DNA from: Reichenbachiella sp.
Lineage (GTDB): Bacteria > Bacteroidota > Bacteroidia > Cytophagales > Cyclobacteriaceae
Direction: 5' to 3'
DNA: 64,000 bases
Assembly: GCF_033344935.1 (NCBI RefSeq)
Contig: NZ_JAWPMM010000001.1
Location: 2,590,001-2,654,000, forward strand
The notes below the pieces were generated by a model. It saw nothing but the letters and a program-made list of their open reading frames with translations, was not told the DNA's origin and ran no database searches. A program made the translations under genes and the position numbers. Of the stretch, positions 1-7,439 are shown piece by piece. Positions within the stretch are counted from its first letter, which is position 1. Every line of letters begins with the position of its first letter.

Positions 1-8
1 CTTGATTA

Positions 9-38
9 TTGGAATAAAGCAAGGTTCTGTTAAGTTTG
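9..38 (+). promoter_or_regulatory. Bacteroidota-type promoter of the S24/XRE repressor gene
   Basis: TTG at 9-11, a 19-nt spacer and TAAGTTTG at 31-38 fit the Bacteroidota consensus TTG-N17-23-TAnnTTTG. The ATG at 59 lies about 20 bases further on, so the leader would be short. Assignment is by motif only. Confidence 0.55.
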
Positions 39-58
39 TTATCAATTGAAAATTGAAC

Positions 59-850
59 ATGGAAGTAGCTAAGGTAAGCGACAATATTAAATTCTTACGA
101 AAGAAATTCGGATACACACAAGAGACATTTGCAGAAGCTATTGGGATCAAAAGATCGCTGGTAGGGGCATATGAAGAAGGTCGAGCTGATCCGAGATTAA
201 ATAATCTGCTACGTATGTCTGAGGTATTCAACGTGAGTGTGGATACTCTAATAAGCAAGGTAGTCAGTGAGTTGTCTGATGAAGAACTGCATCAGCAGGA
301 GGAAGGAAGCGCTAAAATATTAGCTATTACAGTAGATAAAGAAGACAATGAAAATATTGAACTGATTCCACAGAAAGCTTCTGCTGGCTATATGAACGGC
401 TATGCTGACCCTACCTACATTGAAACGATGCCCAAGTTTCAATTACCGATGTTGCCTAAGAATGCTACTTATCGAGCCTTTGAAATATCAGGTGATTCCA
501 TGTTACCCTTACAGCCTGGAACGGTGATTATCGGAGAGTACGTTGAGAATATTTCTAATATTAAGAATGGAAAGACGTATGTGCTATTGAGCAAAGAGGA
601 GGGAGTGGTTTACAAAAGAGTCTTTAATTATGTAGAGGAAAATGGAAAACTGTTTCTTGTCTCCGACAATAAGTCCTATGCGCCTTATCAAGTTGATGCT
701 AAGGATATCATTGAAGTTTGGGAATCAAAGGCATTTATAAGTATCGACTTCCCAGATGCTGATGGGAAAGGAGATCTGTCCATGGAGGAGCTTTCCGGGA
801 TTGTAAAAAATCTTCAAAACGAAATTATAAAACTCAAGGACTCTAAATAA
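59..850 (+). CDS. XRE-family repressor with C-terminal S24 (LexA-like) peptidase domain
   Basis: The N-terminal 65 residues form an XRE-type helix-turn-helix (KKFGYTQETFAEAIGIKRS) that should bind an operator as a dimer. The C-terminal half is an S24 peptidase-like domain: GDSM holds the candidate nucleophile Ser147, VYKRV the candidate general base Lys186, and a SAGY segment near residues 108-111 resembles the Ala-Gly autocleavage site of LexA and CI repressors. The frame can also open at TTG 53, but ATG 59 is preferred. The gene stands alone, with its own promoter and terminator and no adjacent phage or DNA-repair genes. Its targets are unknown; by family it could be a DNA-damage or stress-responsive self-cleaving repressor. 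Confidence 0.88.
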   Translation: MEVAKVSDNIKFLRKKFGYTQETFAEAIGIKRSLVGAYEEGRADPRLNNLLRMSEVFNVSVDTLISKVVSELSDEELHQQEEGSAKILAITVDKEDNENIELIPQKASAGYMNGYADPTYIETMPKFQLPMLPKNATYRAFEISGDSMLPLQPGTVIIGEYVENISNIKNGKTYVLLSKEEGVVYKRVFNYVEENGKLFLVSDNKSYAPYQVDAKDIIEVWESKAFISIDFPDADGKGDLSMEELSGIVKNLQNEIIKLKDSK

Positions 851-891
851 AAACACCCCACAAAAAAAAGTTTTTATGGGGTGTTTTTTAT
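851..891. terminator. Bidirectional intrinsic terminator
   Basis: AAACACCCCA (851-860) pairs with TGGGGTGTTT (877-886), giving a 10-bp stem with a T tail on the plus strand and an A-rich 5' flank that works as a T tail on the minus strand. It separates the repressor gene from the convergent porin gene. Confidence 0.85.
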
Positions 892-909
892 GGAATTATT
901 AATCTGCAG

Positions 910-2094
910 TTAGAATCCTATCTCTAGCTGTGCAGAATAAATCATGTTATCATTTTTAGTAGCTCTATCTCTATAGGCTACACTGGCTTGCAGTTTGAGT
1001 GTGTGTCCTACGATATACTTACCAAACCCCAACTCATATCTTCTTTCAGCGTCATCAATTTCAATTCGTTCAGGTCTCACATCTGTGAATCTACCATCAA
1101 TAGACCAGTTGTTTTTGAATAAATAACCGGATTGTATGTTGAAGGCTTGTCCTGTATAGAAGTAGATGTCATCGCCGCTACTTGTCACTCCACTAATTAC
1201 TCCATCGGCTACTCTTTTATGAGCATATTCAGACATGACACTAAAGCCGTTGTACTTGAACATCATATCTACAAAAATGGTAGCCAAGTCACTGTGGACT
1301 TTGTCGCCATTGGTATCAAGAATAAACAATCCTAATTGACCTCTTTGTCTTGATGTTCCAAAGTTATGGTCGTAGGTAGCTCCAATCGAAAGTTTTGGTG
1401 ATTGCTCTCTTGCCAAGTCTTCTCCAAAGTAATCTCCCTTGTCAGTGAATTTCCCGAAAGGTAAGATTTCTCCTCGGAAAGTGTAATCATAGCCAGCCTC
1501 TAAGGATTCGGTGATGTTTCTTCCTTCACCTTTGGTAAGTGCGATAACCTCACGGAGTACTACATTACCCATTTTGTGCTCATGATGTAGCCAAAGCCCT
1601 TTATCACGGTCGATGTTGAATCTGCTGTTCAACCTACTTCGATCAACAAGCTGCAGAGCACCAGATGAAATTACACGTTCTCTGTTACCAGGAAGCTTAG
1701 TTTGACCTACCCATAGTTGCCACCCAGGAAGAAATTTCCATTTCAATACCGCATCAAGTACAATACTTGCTGCGCCGTTGTGTTCAGCAAAGAAGTCACC
1801 TTGATCTCTGTTAGACATCGCTAACTCAATTTTATAATTGATTCTTGGGTCGTATAAATGACCTTTAAACTTCAAGCGGAAACGTCTGATCGTGAATGCA
1901 TCGGCGTACTCATTGGTTTCTAAATCTTGAGCACCGATATACTGCGTTTGAAACCTATTGTTCCATTGCATACTGAAAGAGGAATCTTTCGCCATAAAGC
2001 GAATTCCCTTTCCCATCTTACTGCCGTCGAATGATTGAGCTTGGGCCAATACGGCGCACGTAGCCAAAGCTAAAGTGATGTAAATAAATCTCAT
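910..2094 (-). CDS. Phosphate-selective porin O/P-like outer membrane protein
   Basis: The product is a roughly 394-residue beta-barrel protein of the porin O/P family (OprO/OprP-like). The preferred start is ATG at 2094, giving MRFIYITLALATCAVLAQA as a signal peptide; the longer frame from 2139 adds 15 residues that do not look like a leader. Alternating aromatic and polar strands, basic residues on putative pore strands (TIRRFRLKFKG) and a C-terminal aromatic (QLEIGF) fit an outer-membrane barrel. Family members pass phosphate or other anions. Two Na/Pi cotransporter genes follow immediately, which supports a phosphate role, but specificity for phosphate rather than polyphosphate or arsenate cannot be read from the sequence. 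Confidence 0.82.
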   Translation of the reverse strand: MRFIYITLALATCAVLAQAQSFDGSKMGKGIRFMAKDSSFSMQWNNRFQTQYIGAQDLETNEYADAFTIRRFRLKFKGHLYDPRINYKIELAMSNRDQGDFFAEHNGAASIVLDAVLKWKFLPGWQLWVGQTKLPGNRERVISSGALQLVDRSRLNSRFNIDRDKGLWLHHEHKMGNVVLREVIALTKGEGRNITESLEAGYDYTFRGEILPFGKFTDKGDYFGEDLAREQSPKLSIGATYDHNFGTSRQRGQLGLFILDTNGDKVHSDLATIFVDMMFKYNGFSVMSEYAHKRVADGVISGVTSSGDDIYFYTGQAFNIQSGYLFKNNWSIDGRFTDVRPERIEIDDAERRYELGFGKYIVGHTLKLQASVAYRDRATKNDNMIYSAQLEIGF

Positions 2095-2208
2095 ATTTTC
2101 TGAATATAAGCCGCGAAGGTATGGGGATACTTTCTGCAAGTAGTTATTCTATAGTTACTTTAATGTTAAGTAATTGTTAACTAAAAGAAAAATAGCGAAT
2201 ATTGGTCT

Positions 2209-3318
2209 TTATAGCCTATTTAGGAAAATTAAAGCTAAAGGGAGAATGAAAAACACAAATAAGATGTAGAAGAATCCTACGACTTTATACTGCATAGTCA
2301 TTAGCCCAAATTTTCTCGCGTATTGGATGGGTAATTGTTTTAGATAGGGTATGAACAAAAAGATGAGTGTGCCAATAAGGTTAAAAAGAAAGTGTACCAA
2401 AGCGATACTCACCGCAGCCTCGGATTTATTGAAGGCTGCAATCAATGCCGTAATAGTTGTTCCAATGTTGGCTCCAACAATGTATGGGAATACTTTGCTT
2501 AGATGAATCTTACCAGTTGCTCCGAGAGGTACAATGATTGAAGTAGTAATTGAACTCGATTGAATACCAGCGGTTAACATGGCGCCAAGCCCAAATGAGT
2601 TCAATTTGTGTTTAAAGAATACTTCCTGAAACCTTTCCTCGGAAGTGCCAATCATTCTCTTTGATATTATTTTGGATATAATCTTTATTGAGGCAAATAG
2701 ACTAGCGCCGGCAATCAATACCAAGATGATCTCATAGTTAATGGCATCTATCAAAAAACTGTTGATGAAATCAAACAAACCTGAGCTTGTCACTTGTCCT
2801 GTTTTTGTCGGTATTGTTGAAAGATTGAAAACTGAAGCAATAGAGGTGGATAGTTTTGAAAGCAAATGATAGTAGTATTCCAATGGAAACAGAATCATTA
2901 CTGTCATGATATTAAAAAAATCATGCATAACACCGGTGGCTATGGCATTCTTGAATTCTTTATTGTTTGTAATATAACTCAGCGAGACAATGGTACTAGT
3001 CAATGTTGTACCAATGTTAGCACCCATAATCATAGGTACTGCATTCTCTAATGTCATTCCTCCAGAGGCCACTACGGCAACAATAAGCGAAGTACTTGTG
3101 CTACTGCTTTGAATAACAGCCGTAATAAATAATCCTATGAATAAGCTTATAAATGGATTGGACGTGATTGATAATATTTTTATTACGGTCTCATTACCAA
3201 TGGCATGAAAAGTACTTGTCATTAAATCTAATGACCACAAAAATGCAAAAAGAGCAATAGATATGCTCAAAATGAACTGGAGTACACTAAGTTGTTTTTG
3301 TTTTGTATTACCTTCCAT
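2209..3318 (-). CDS. Na/Pi cotransporter family protein (short, no PhoU domain)
   Basis: This is a 369-residue polytopic membrane protein with the inverted-repeat signature of NptA/SLC34 transporters: QSSS motifs at about residues 70 and 252, each followed by a GANIGTT-type segment. It should move phosphate inward with Na+. It ends after the last membrane segment and lacks the cytoplasmic PhoU-like tail of the longer paralogue at 3497-5206, so the two probably differ in regulation. It is transcribed divergently from that paralogue and in the same direction as the porin gene, from which it is separated by about 114 bp. Confidence 0.88.
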   Translation of the reverse strand: MEGNTKQKQLSVLQFILSISIALFAFLWSLDLMTSTFHAIGNETVIKILSITSNPFISLFIGLFITAVIQSSSTSTSLIVAVVASGGMTLENAVPMIMGANIGTTLTSTIVSLSYITNNKEFKNAIATGVMHDFFNIMTVMILFPLEYYYHLLSKLSTSIASVFNLSTIPTKTGQVTSSGLFDFINSFLIDAINYEIILVLIAGASLFASIKIISKIISKRMIGTSEERFQEVFFKHKLNSFGLGAMLTAGIQSSSITTSIIVPLGATGKIHLSKVFPYIVGANIGTTITALIAAFNKSEAAVSIALVHFLFNLIGTLIFLFIPYLKQLPIQYARKFGLMTMQYKVVGFFYILFVFFILPLALIFLNRL

Positions 3319-3428
3319 AATTCCGGCTGCAAAAGTAGAATAGATTGCCTTGCCATATATTACTAAATTGTTAACATATCTAATGTAAGCAGTTTAATAT
3401 TGGGTTTATCCTTAACATTTATTTAAAA

Positions 3429-3456
3429 TTGAACTTGCTTTATATTTATAGCTTTG
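3429..3456 (+). promoter_or_regulatory. Promoter of the PhoU-domain Na/Pi cotransporter gene
   Basis: TTG at 3429-3431, a 17-nt spacer and TAGCTTTG at 3449-3456 match the Bacteroidota consensus. About 40 bases separate the -7 element from the GTG start at 3497. Confidence 0.6.
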
Positions 3457-3496
3457 CAGCGAAAAATAATTATTCAGAAAATAAAATAACGATCTC

Positions 3497-5206
3497 GTGG
3501 AATACGGAATTTACGACATTTTAAAACTTGTAGGTGCGCTCGGTTTTTTCATTTATGGAATGAAAGTCATGAGTGAATCGATTCAGAAGGTAGCGGGGGA
3601 TTCCTTGAGATCTGTGATGAGTATTATCACTTCTAATAGAGTAAGCGGTGTTTTTACAGGGTTCTTGACTACTGCCATTATTCAATCTTCTTCGGCTACT
3701 ACGGTAATGGTGGTGAGCTTTGTGAATGCAGGGCTACTCAAGCTTAGACAAGCTATTGGTGTCATTATGGGTGCTAATATTGGTACTACAATTACGGCTG
3801 TGCTTATTTTGGTGTTTGGTTTCTCGAAATTTAGTATTTCGCACTACACACTTCCTATTATAGCAGTGGGTTTTCCCATGCTTTTTGCCAAAAAGGTAGA
3901 GTTGAAGTATTGGGGTGAATTCCTAATTGGATTTGCGCTTTTGTTTATGGGTCTAAGTGCTTTAAAAGGTGCGGTGCCAGATTTGAAACACAATCCTGAA
4001 ATCCTAGCCTGGATTACGGATTTGAATAATCTTGGATTTTTATCTGTAGTAATAGCTGTTCTGATAGGGACTATATTGACTGTTGTTGTACAATCTTCAA
4101 GTGCAGCCATGGCTATTACTTTGATCATGTGTGATAATGGCTGGATTCCTTACGATATGGCAGCTGGTATAGTTTTAGGAGAAAATATCGGTACTACGAT
4201 TACGGCGAACCTGGCAGCTCTTGTAGGAAATGTTCATGCGAAGCGAGCGGCACTTGCTCATTTTATGTTCAATGTATTCGGTGTGGTTTGGATGCTTTTG
4301 ATATTTAACTTCTATATCAATGGTATCGATTCTATTATGGTAAGTACTGGAAATGGCTCACCGTTGAACGAAACAGGTGCTATTAAATGGGGACTAACTT
4401 ATTTCCATATTAGTTTCAACATTCTTAATACGGCAATCATGATTTGGTTTGTGCCGCAAATCGAAAGTGTTGTTACTAAGTTGATATCATCTAAAGATGA
4501 GGAAGACGAAGAGTTTCACTTGGAATTTATTGGCACACAATTGATGAGAACTGCTGAATTGTCTTTGATGGAGGCAAGAAAGGAAGTGGCTAAATTCAGT
4601 AAGCATGTAGTGAAAATGAGCAAATTTGTTCAGGAACTGATTGAGTCATCAGATTCTAAGCGTATTGAGAGATTAACAGAGAAAATTTCGAAATATGAAG
4701 ATCGTACTGATGAATTGGAGATGGAAATTGATGATTATTTGGTAAAAGTATCTGAAGGACGATTGAGTACAGCTGCTTCTGAGGAAATTCGTGCGATCAT
4801 GAGTGTAACGAGTGACCTTGAAAGAACTGCTGACATTTTCATGAGAATGTCACGTGAAATCAACAGAAAGAACAAACACAGCTTGACTTTTACCGAAGGG
4901 CAAGTAGAGAGCATTAAGAAAATATTTGGACTTGTCGACGATGCCTTGGCTGTAATGCATGCGAATTTAAAAGCAGATTACTCAGAGGTAGAATTGGAAG
5001 AGGCCATGTCCAAAGAGACTGCTATCAATAAATTAAAGAAAGAACTAAGTAAGCAACATTGGAAGAGTGTAGAAGAGAATCACTACGATGTGCAAACTGG
5101 TATTGTTTACAGAGATATAATATTTGGATGTGAGCGAATCGGAGATCACATTATTAATGTAACTGAAAGTATTGTAGGGATTGAAGAACATGTCTCTTTA
5201 TCATAA
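3497..5206 (+). CDS. Na/Pi cotransporter with C-terminal PhoU-like domain
   Basis: This is a 569-residue protein. The N-terminal roughly 330 residues are the Na/Pi symporter fold with QSSSATT near residue 63 and QSSSAAM near residue 199. Residues of about 350-560 are charged and helical, resembling PhoU, and probably sit in the cytoplasm to modulate transport. The start is GTG at 3497: an in-frame stop lies at 3482-3484, and the next Met would delete the first membrane helix. Read-through from the stop at 5206 would enter an IS3 element, because the likely native terminator now lies beyond the insertion at 6553-6589. It pairs with the short paralogue and the porin as a phosphate-handling group. 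Confidence 0.9.
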   Translation: MEYGIYDILKLVGALGFFIYGMKVMSESIQKVAGDSLRSVMSIITSNRVSGVFTGFLTTAIIQSSSATTVMVVSFVNAGLLKLRQAIGVIMGANIGTTITAVLILVFGFSKFSISHYTLPIIAVGFPMLFAKKVELKYWGEFLIGFALLFMGLSALKGAVPDLKHNPEILAWITDLNNLGFLSVVIAVLIGTILTVVVQSSSAAMAITLIMCDNGWIPYDMAAGIVLGENIGTTITANLAALVGNVHAKRAALAHFMFNVFGVVWMLLIFNFYINGIDSIMVSTGNGSPLNETGAIKWGLTYFHISFNILNTAIMIWFVPQIESVVTKLISSKDEEDEEFHLEFIGTQLMRTAELSLMEARKEVAKFSKHVVKMSKFVQELIESSDSKRIERLTEKISKYEDRTDELEMEIDDYLVKVSEGRLSTAASEEIRAIMSVTSDLERTADIFMRMSREINRKNKHSLTFTEGQVESIKKIFGLVDDALAVMHANLKADYSEVELEEAMSKETAINKLKKELSKQHWKSVEENHYDVQTGIVYRDIIFGCERIGDHIINVTESIVGIEEHVSLS

Positions 5207-5256
5207 GAAATGTTTATTGACCCGTCCTAAAATAGGTTGACGGTTTTTAAAAAGAT

Positions 5257-6099
5257 TTAAGTAAAACCTGTGGATTGATATTCACAGGTTTTTTCATGTA
5301 TAAAGTTAGGTGTTTTATAGTTGAGACTTAGATGAGGTCTTTGATTGTTGTAGGTATCTATTGACTCTTTGATCAGTATTTTCAATTCTTGGCCAGTATT
5401 GCATTTATGAATGAGGAACTCCCCCTTTAGGATACCATTAACTCTTTCTGCTAGTGCATTTTGATAGCAGTCATACCCATCGGTCATAGATGGGGTGATT
5501 TGATGATTACTAAGCTCAGACTGATAAAGAGTGGAGCAATATTGTAATCCTCTATCGGAATGATGAATAAGCGTTTGGGTTGTTTTTCTGTTTTTGACAG
5601 CAACTTTCAGTGCTTTGACCACGTGTTCAGCACTCATGTCATCACTGAGGTGATAGCCCATAATCTTTCTACTATATGCATCTGTGACCAAAGAGAGGTA
5701 ATGGGTTCGCTCCCTACTTTTGATGTAAGTAATATCACTGACAAAAACTTCTTCAGGGCGAATAGCTTTCCGATCCTTCAATAGGTTGGGGTATTTTCTC
5801 AACCAATGCTTACTGTTGGTAGTTTTTGTATAATTCTTCTTTGGCTTGATGAGCAGGTGTTCGGCTCTTAAATAGTTGAACAAAGCATCTCTACCCACTT
5901 TTATGTTTTGCCGGTCAAATTCACCTTTCAATGAATGGTACAGCTTCCGCGTGCCCAGTCGGGGCATTTGCATCCTTACCTTTTGGACAAGGGGTTTGAT
6001 CCTGGAGAGTTCTTCTGCTCTTTGCTTAGATCTCTGTATTGATTGATAAACCGCCTGTCTACTAATCCCAAACAGTCGACAGCTACGTGAGAGACTCAC
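5257..6099 (-). CDS. IS3-family transposase OrfB (DDE integrase domain)
   Basis: The 280-residue frame holds the HTH_21-like N-terminus and the rve integrase core. The acidic triad can be placed at VSDITY, HHSDRGLQY and ALAERVNG, followed by the usual IS3 ending that includes YNNQRPHLSLNY. The frame opens at a GTG (6099) that overlaps the OrfA stop. As in other IS3 elements the active protein is more likely an OrfAB fusion made by -1 frameshifting: an AAAAG run lies at 6103-6107, just before the OrfA stop, and the OrfB frame stays open through it. No inactivating mutation is visible. Confidence 0.93.
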   Translation of the reverse strand: MSLSRSCRLFGISRQAVYQSIQRSKQRAEELSRIKPLVQKVRMQMPRLGTRKLYHSLKGEFDRQNIKVGRDALFNYLRAEHLLIKPKKNYTKTTNSKHWLRKYPNLLKDRKAIRPEEVFVSDITYIKSRERTHYLSLVTDAYSRKIMGYHLSDDMSAEHVVKALKVAVKNRKTTQTLIHHSDRGLQYCSTLYQSELSNHQITPSMTDGYDCYQNALAERVNGILKGEFLIHKCNTGQELKILIKESIDTYNNQRPHLSLNYKTPNFIHEKTCEYQSTGFT

Positions 6100-6503
6100 G
6101 TGCTTTTCTTCTCGGATGCGCCAGATTGTTTGGGTAATCCCTTTTTTCTGATTGAAGTTCCGTGTTCTTTGTCTGAGATGTCAATCATCATATTAAGAAT
6201 CTCATTCTTCAATCGCTCATCAGATAATTCACGTTCTAATCGCTTGATCTTCTGTGCTGGTGTCTCTTTTGATTTAGGTGAGGCCATAAAGTGTTGCTTC
6301 GGGTGACTCCAGTCTAATTTACCATATCTGCGTAACCAAACCAAAACTGTACTCCTTCCTTGTATACCATAAGTTTTTTGGGCTTGCTTGTAGGTCATTT
6401 CGCCTTTTTCCACTTCAGATACAACCGCCAGTTTAAAGCCCATGTTGTAGTCGCGCTGGGTGCGCTTTTTCCCTCCTAAAGAACTGCGCTTCTCGTCTTT
6501 CAT
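6096..6503 (-). CDS. IS3-family transposase OrfA (helix-turn-helix)
   Basis: This 135-residue protein has an HTH_Tnp_1-like domain (residues of about 20-65, KLAVVSEVEKGEMTYKQAQ) that recognises the terminal repeats. A predicted coiled-coil region (residues of about 85-110, QKIKRLERELSDERLKNEIL) allows multimer formation. It is the first of two overlapping frames of the IS and ends in TGA at 6096-6098, within the frameshift window that joins it to OrfB. Confidence 0.9.
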   Translation of the reverse strand: MKDEKRSSLGGKKRTQRDYNMGFKLAVVSEVEKGEMTYKQAQKTYGIQGRSTVLVWLRRYGKLDWSHPKQHFMASPKSKETPAQKIKRLERELSDERLKNEILNMMIDISDKEHGTSIRKKGLPKQSGASEKKST

Positions 6504-6552
6504 AAATAAGTCGTTTTTGTGTCAACTTATTTCAGGACGAGACATATCCATA

Positions 6553-6589
6553 AAAAAAGCCAGAATCTAAACAAGATTCTGGCTTTTTT
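6553..6589. terminator. Strong bidirectional intrinsic terminator, separated from its upstream gene by the IS
   Basis: AAAAAAGCCAGAATC (6553-6567) pairs perfectly with GATTCTGGCTTTTTT (6575-6589) around a 7-nt loop. It serves the minus-strand GIN-domain gene, which stops at 6606. Removing the IS and one TAT copy would place it about 20 bp after the Na/Pi cotransporter stop, so it was probably that gene's terminator too. Confidence 0.88.
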
Positions 6590-6605
6590 ATGTCTTAGCT
6601 CAACT

Positions 6606-7289
6606 CTAGTCTTTTCTTACTTTACCGCTACTGCTCGTATCTACATAAACTTTGTCAGGATTCCCTCTGTAGTAAACTTTTCCACTACTACTGGCTCTTC
6701 CTTCAATCAAACCATGTACGGTTACTTCTGCTTTTCCTGAGCTACTTACTTGTACGTCCACTTCTTCACTGTCCATGTCATAGGCGGATAGTCGTCCTGA
6801 ACTACTGATATCTATTTCTTGGAATTTTGCTTTGCCCGAGAGAATAACGTCAGCACTACTCGATACTCTAACCTCAAGTTCTCTGACATTAAGAATTAAG
6901 TCAGCTCTTCCTGAGCTACTAGCTTTTATTTCAAATTTTTCAGTAGCGATTTCATCTGACCCAATGATGGAGCCGGAGGAACTGACCGATACCGCTTCTA
7001 ATTCATTTGCGTAGGTGAGTTCTATTTCTACATTTTTAGAGAAGTAGTTACCTCTTTTCATTCTAATGTAAAGTGTGTTGCCTTCGACTTCGGTTTCAAC
7101 TCGGTCTGTGTCAACCCCTCGAGTTTCTATTTTGGCTTCATTGATAGAGCCTTTTTTCATTCTCACCGATATGGATTCACTTACTTTTATTTCATCAAAT
7201 GTGTCAAGTTTCCTGGTGTCACTTGTTTGAGCCTGTACGGCTATGATGCTGGCTAATAGGATGCTTAAACAGGTTATTGCTTTTTTCAT
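6606..7289 (-). CDS. GIN domain (DUF2807) secreted beta-helix protein
   Basis: This 227-residue protein has a signal peptide (residues 1-20, ending IIAVQAQ). The mature part is a series of beta-strand turns, each carrying an SSSG or SSSA motif, about seven in all from residue 100 to the C-terminus, spaced roughly 20 residues apart. This is the hallmark of head GIN domain / DUF2807 proteins of Bacteroidota, annotated as putative autotransporter-like adhesins. The serine ladders would stack on one face of a right-handed beta-helix. No anchoring or sorting signal is seen, so a periplasmic or released location is possible. The function is unproven. Confidence 0.85.
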   Translation of the reverse strand: MKKAITCLSILLASIIAVQAQTSDTRKLDTFDEIKVSESISVRMKKGSINEAKIETRGVDTDRVETEVEGNTLYIRMKRGNYFSKNVEIELTYANELEAVSVSSSGSIIGSDEIATEKFEIKASSSGRADLILNVRELEVRVSSSADVILSGKAKFQEIDISSSGRLSAYDMDSEEVDVQVSSSGKAEVTVHGLIEGRASSSGKVYYRGNPDKVYVDTSSSGKVRKD

Positions 7290-7408
7290 GAGTTTTTAAT
7301 TTTGATTGTTCTATATAAGGACTAGAGCGGATCAAAAAGGTTGCAAGAAAATTGTTTGTACCTACATATAGTTTTTTTAATATGTATGCACGCATAATAT
7401 TATTTATT

Positions 7409-7416
7409 TATTTTTG
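7409..7416 (+). promoter_or_regulatory. Candidate -7 element of the TonB receptor gene
   Basis: TATTTTTG matches TAnnTTTG and lies 24 bases before the ATG at 7440. No TTG is seen at the usual -33 distance, so this is only a partial promoter match. Confidence 0.35.
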
Positions 7417-7439
7417 GCGTTTCACTCAAACTCTTAATT

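Larger units (their letters stand above)
5218..6544 (-). mobile_element. IS3-family insertion sequence, apparently complete
   Basis: The 1,327-bp element has imperfect terminal inverted repeats at 5218-5241 and 6521-6544, matching at 20 of 24 positions, with TG/CA termini and the shared core GTCCT-AAATA-GTTGAC. A 3-bp direct repeat TAT flanks it (5215-5217 and 6545-6547), as expected for IS3-type target duplication. The two transposase frames are intact and overlap in the -1 register. It sits between the stop of the Na/Pi cotransporter gene and a strong hairpin terminator, so it broke no gene but displaced the 3' end of that transcript. Confidence 0.92.

Noticed and set aside
1132-1335. Plus-strand frame inside the porin gene and similar short antisense frames elsewhere (for example 5560-5784, 6100-6306)
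   Set aside because: They lie wholly within well-supported genes on the other strand and have no start context or domain support.
7290-7439. Riboswitch upstream of the TonB receptor (such as cobalamin)
   Set aside because: The 150-bp leader is too short and shows no B12-box or conserved aptamer core.
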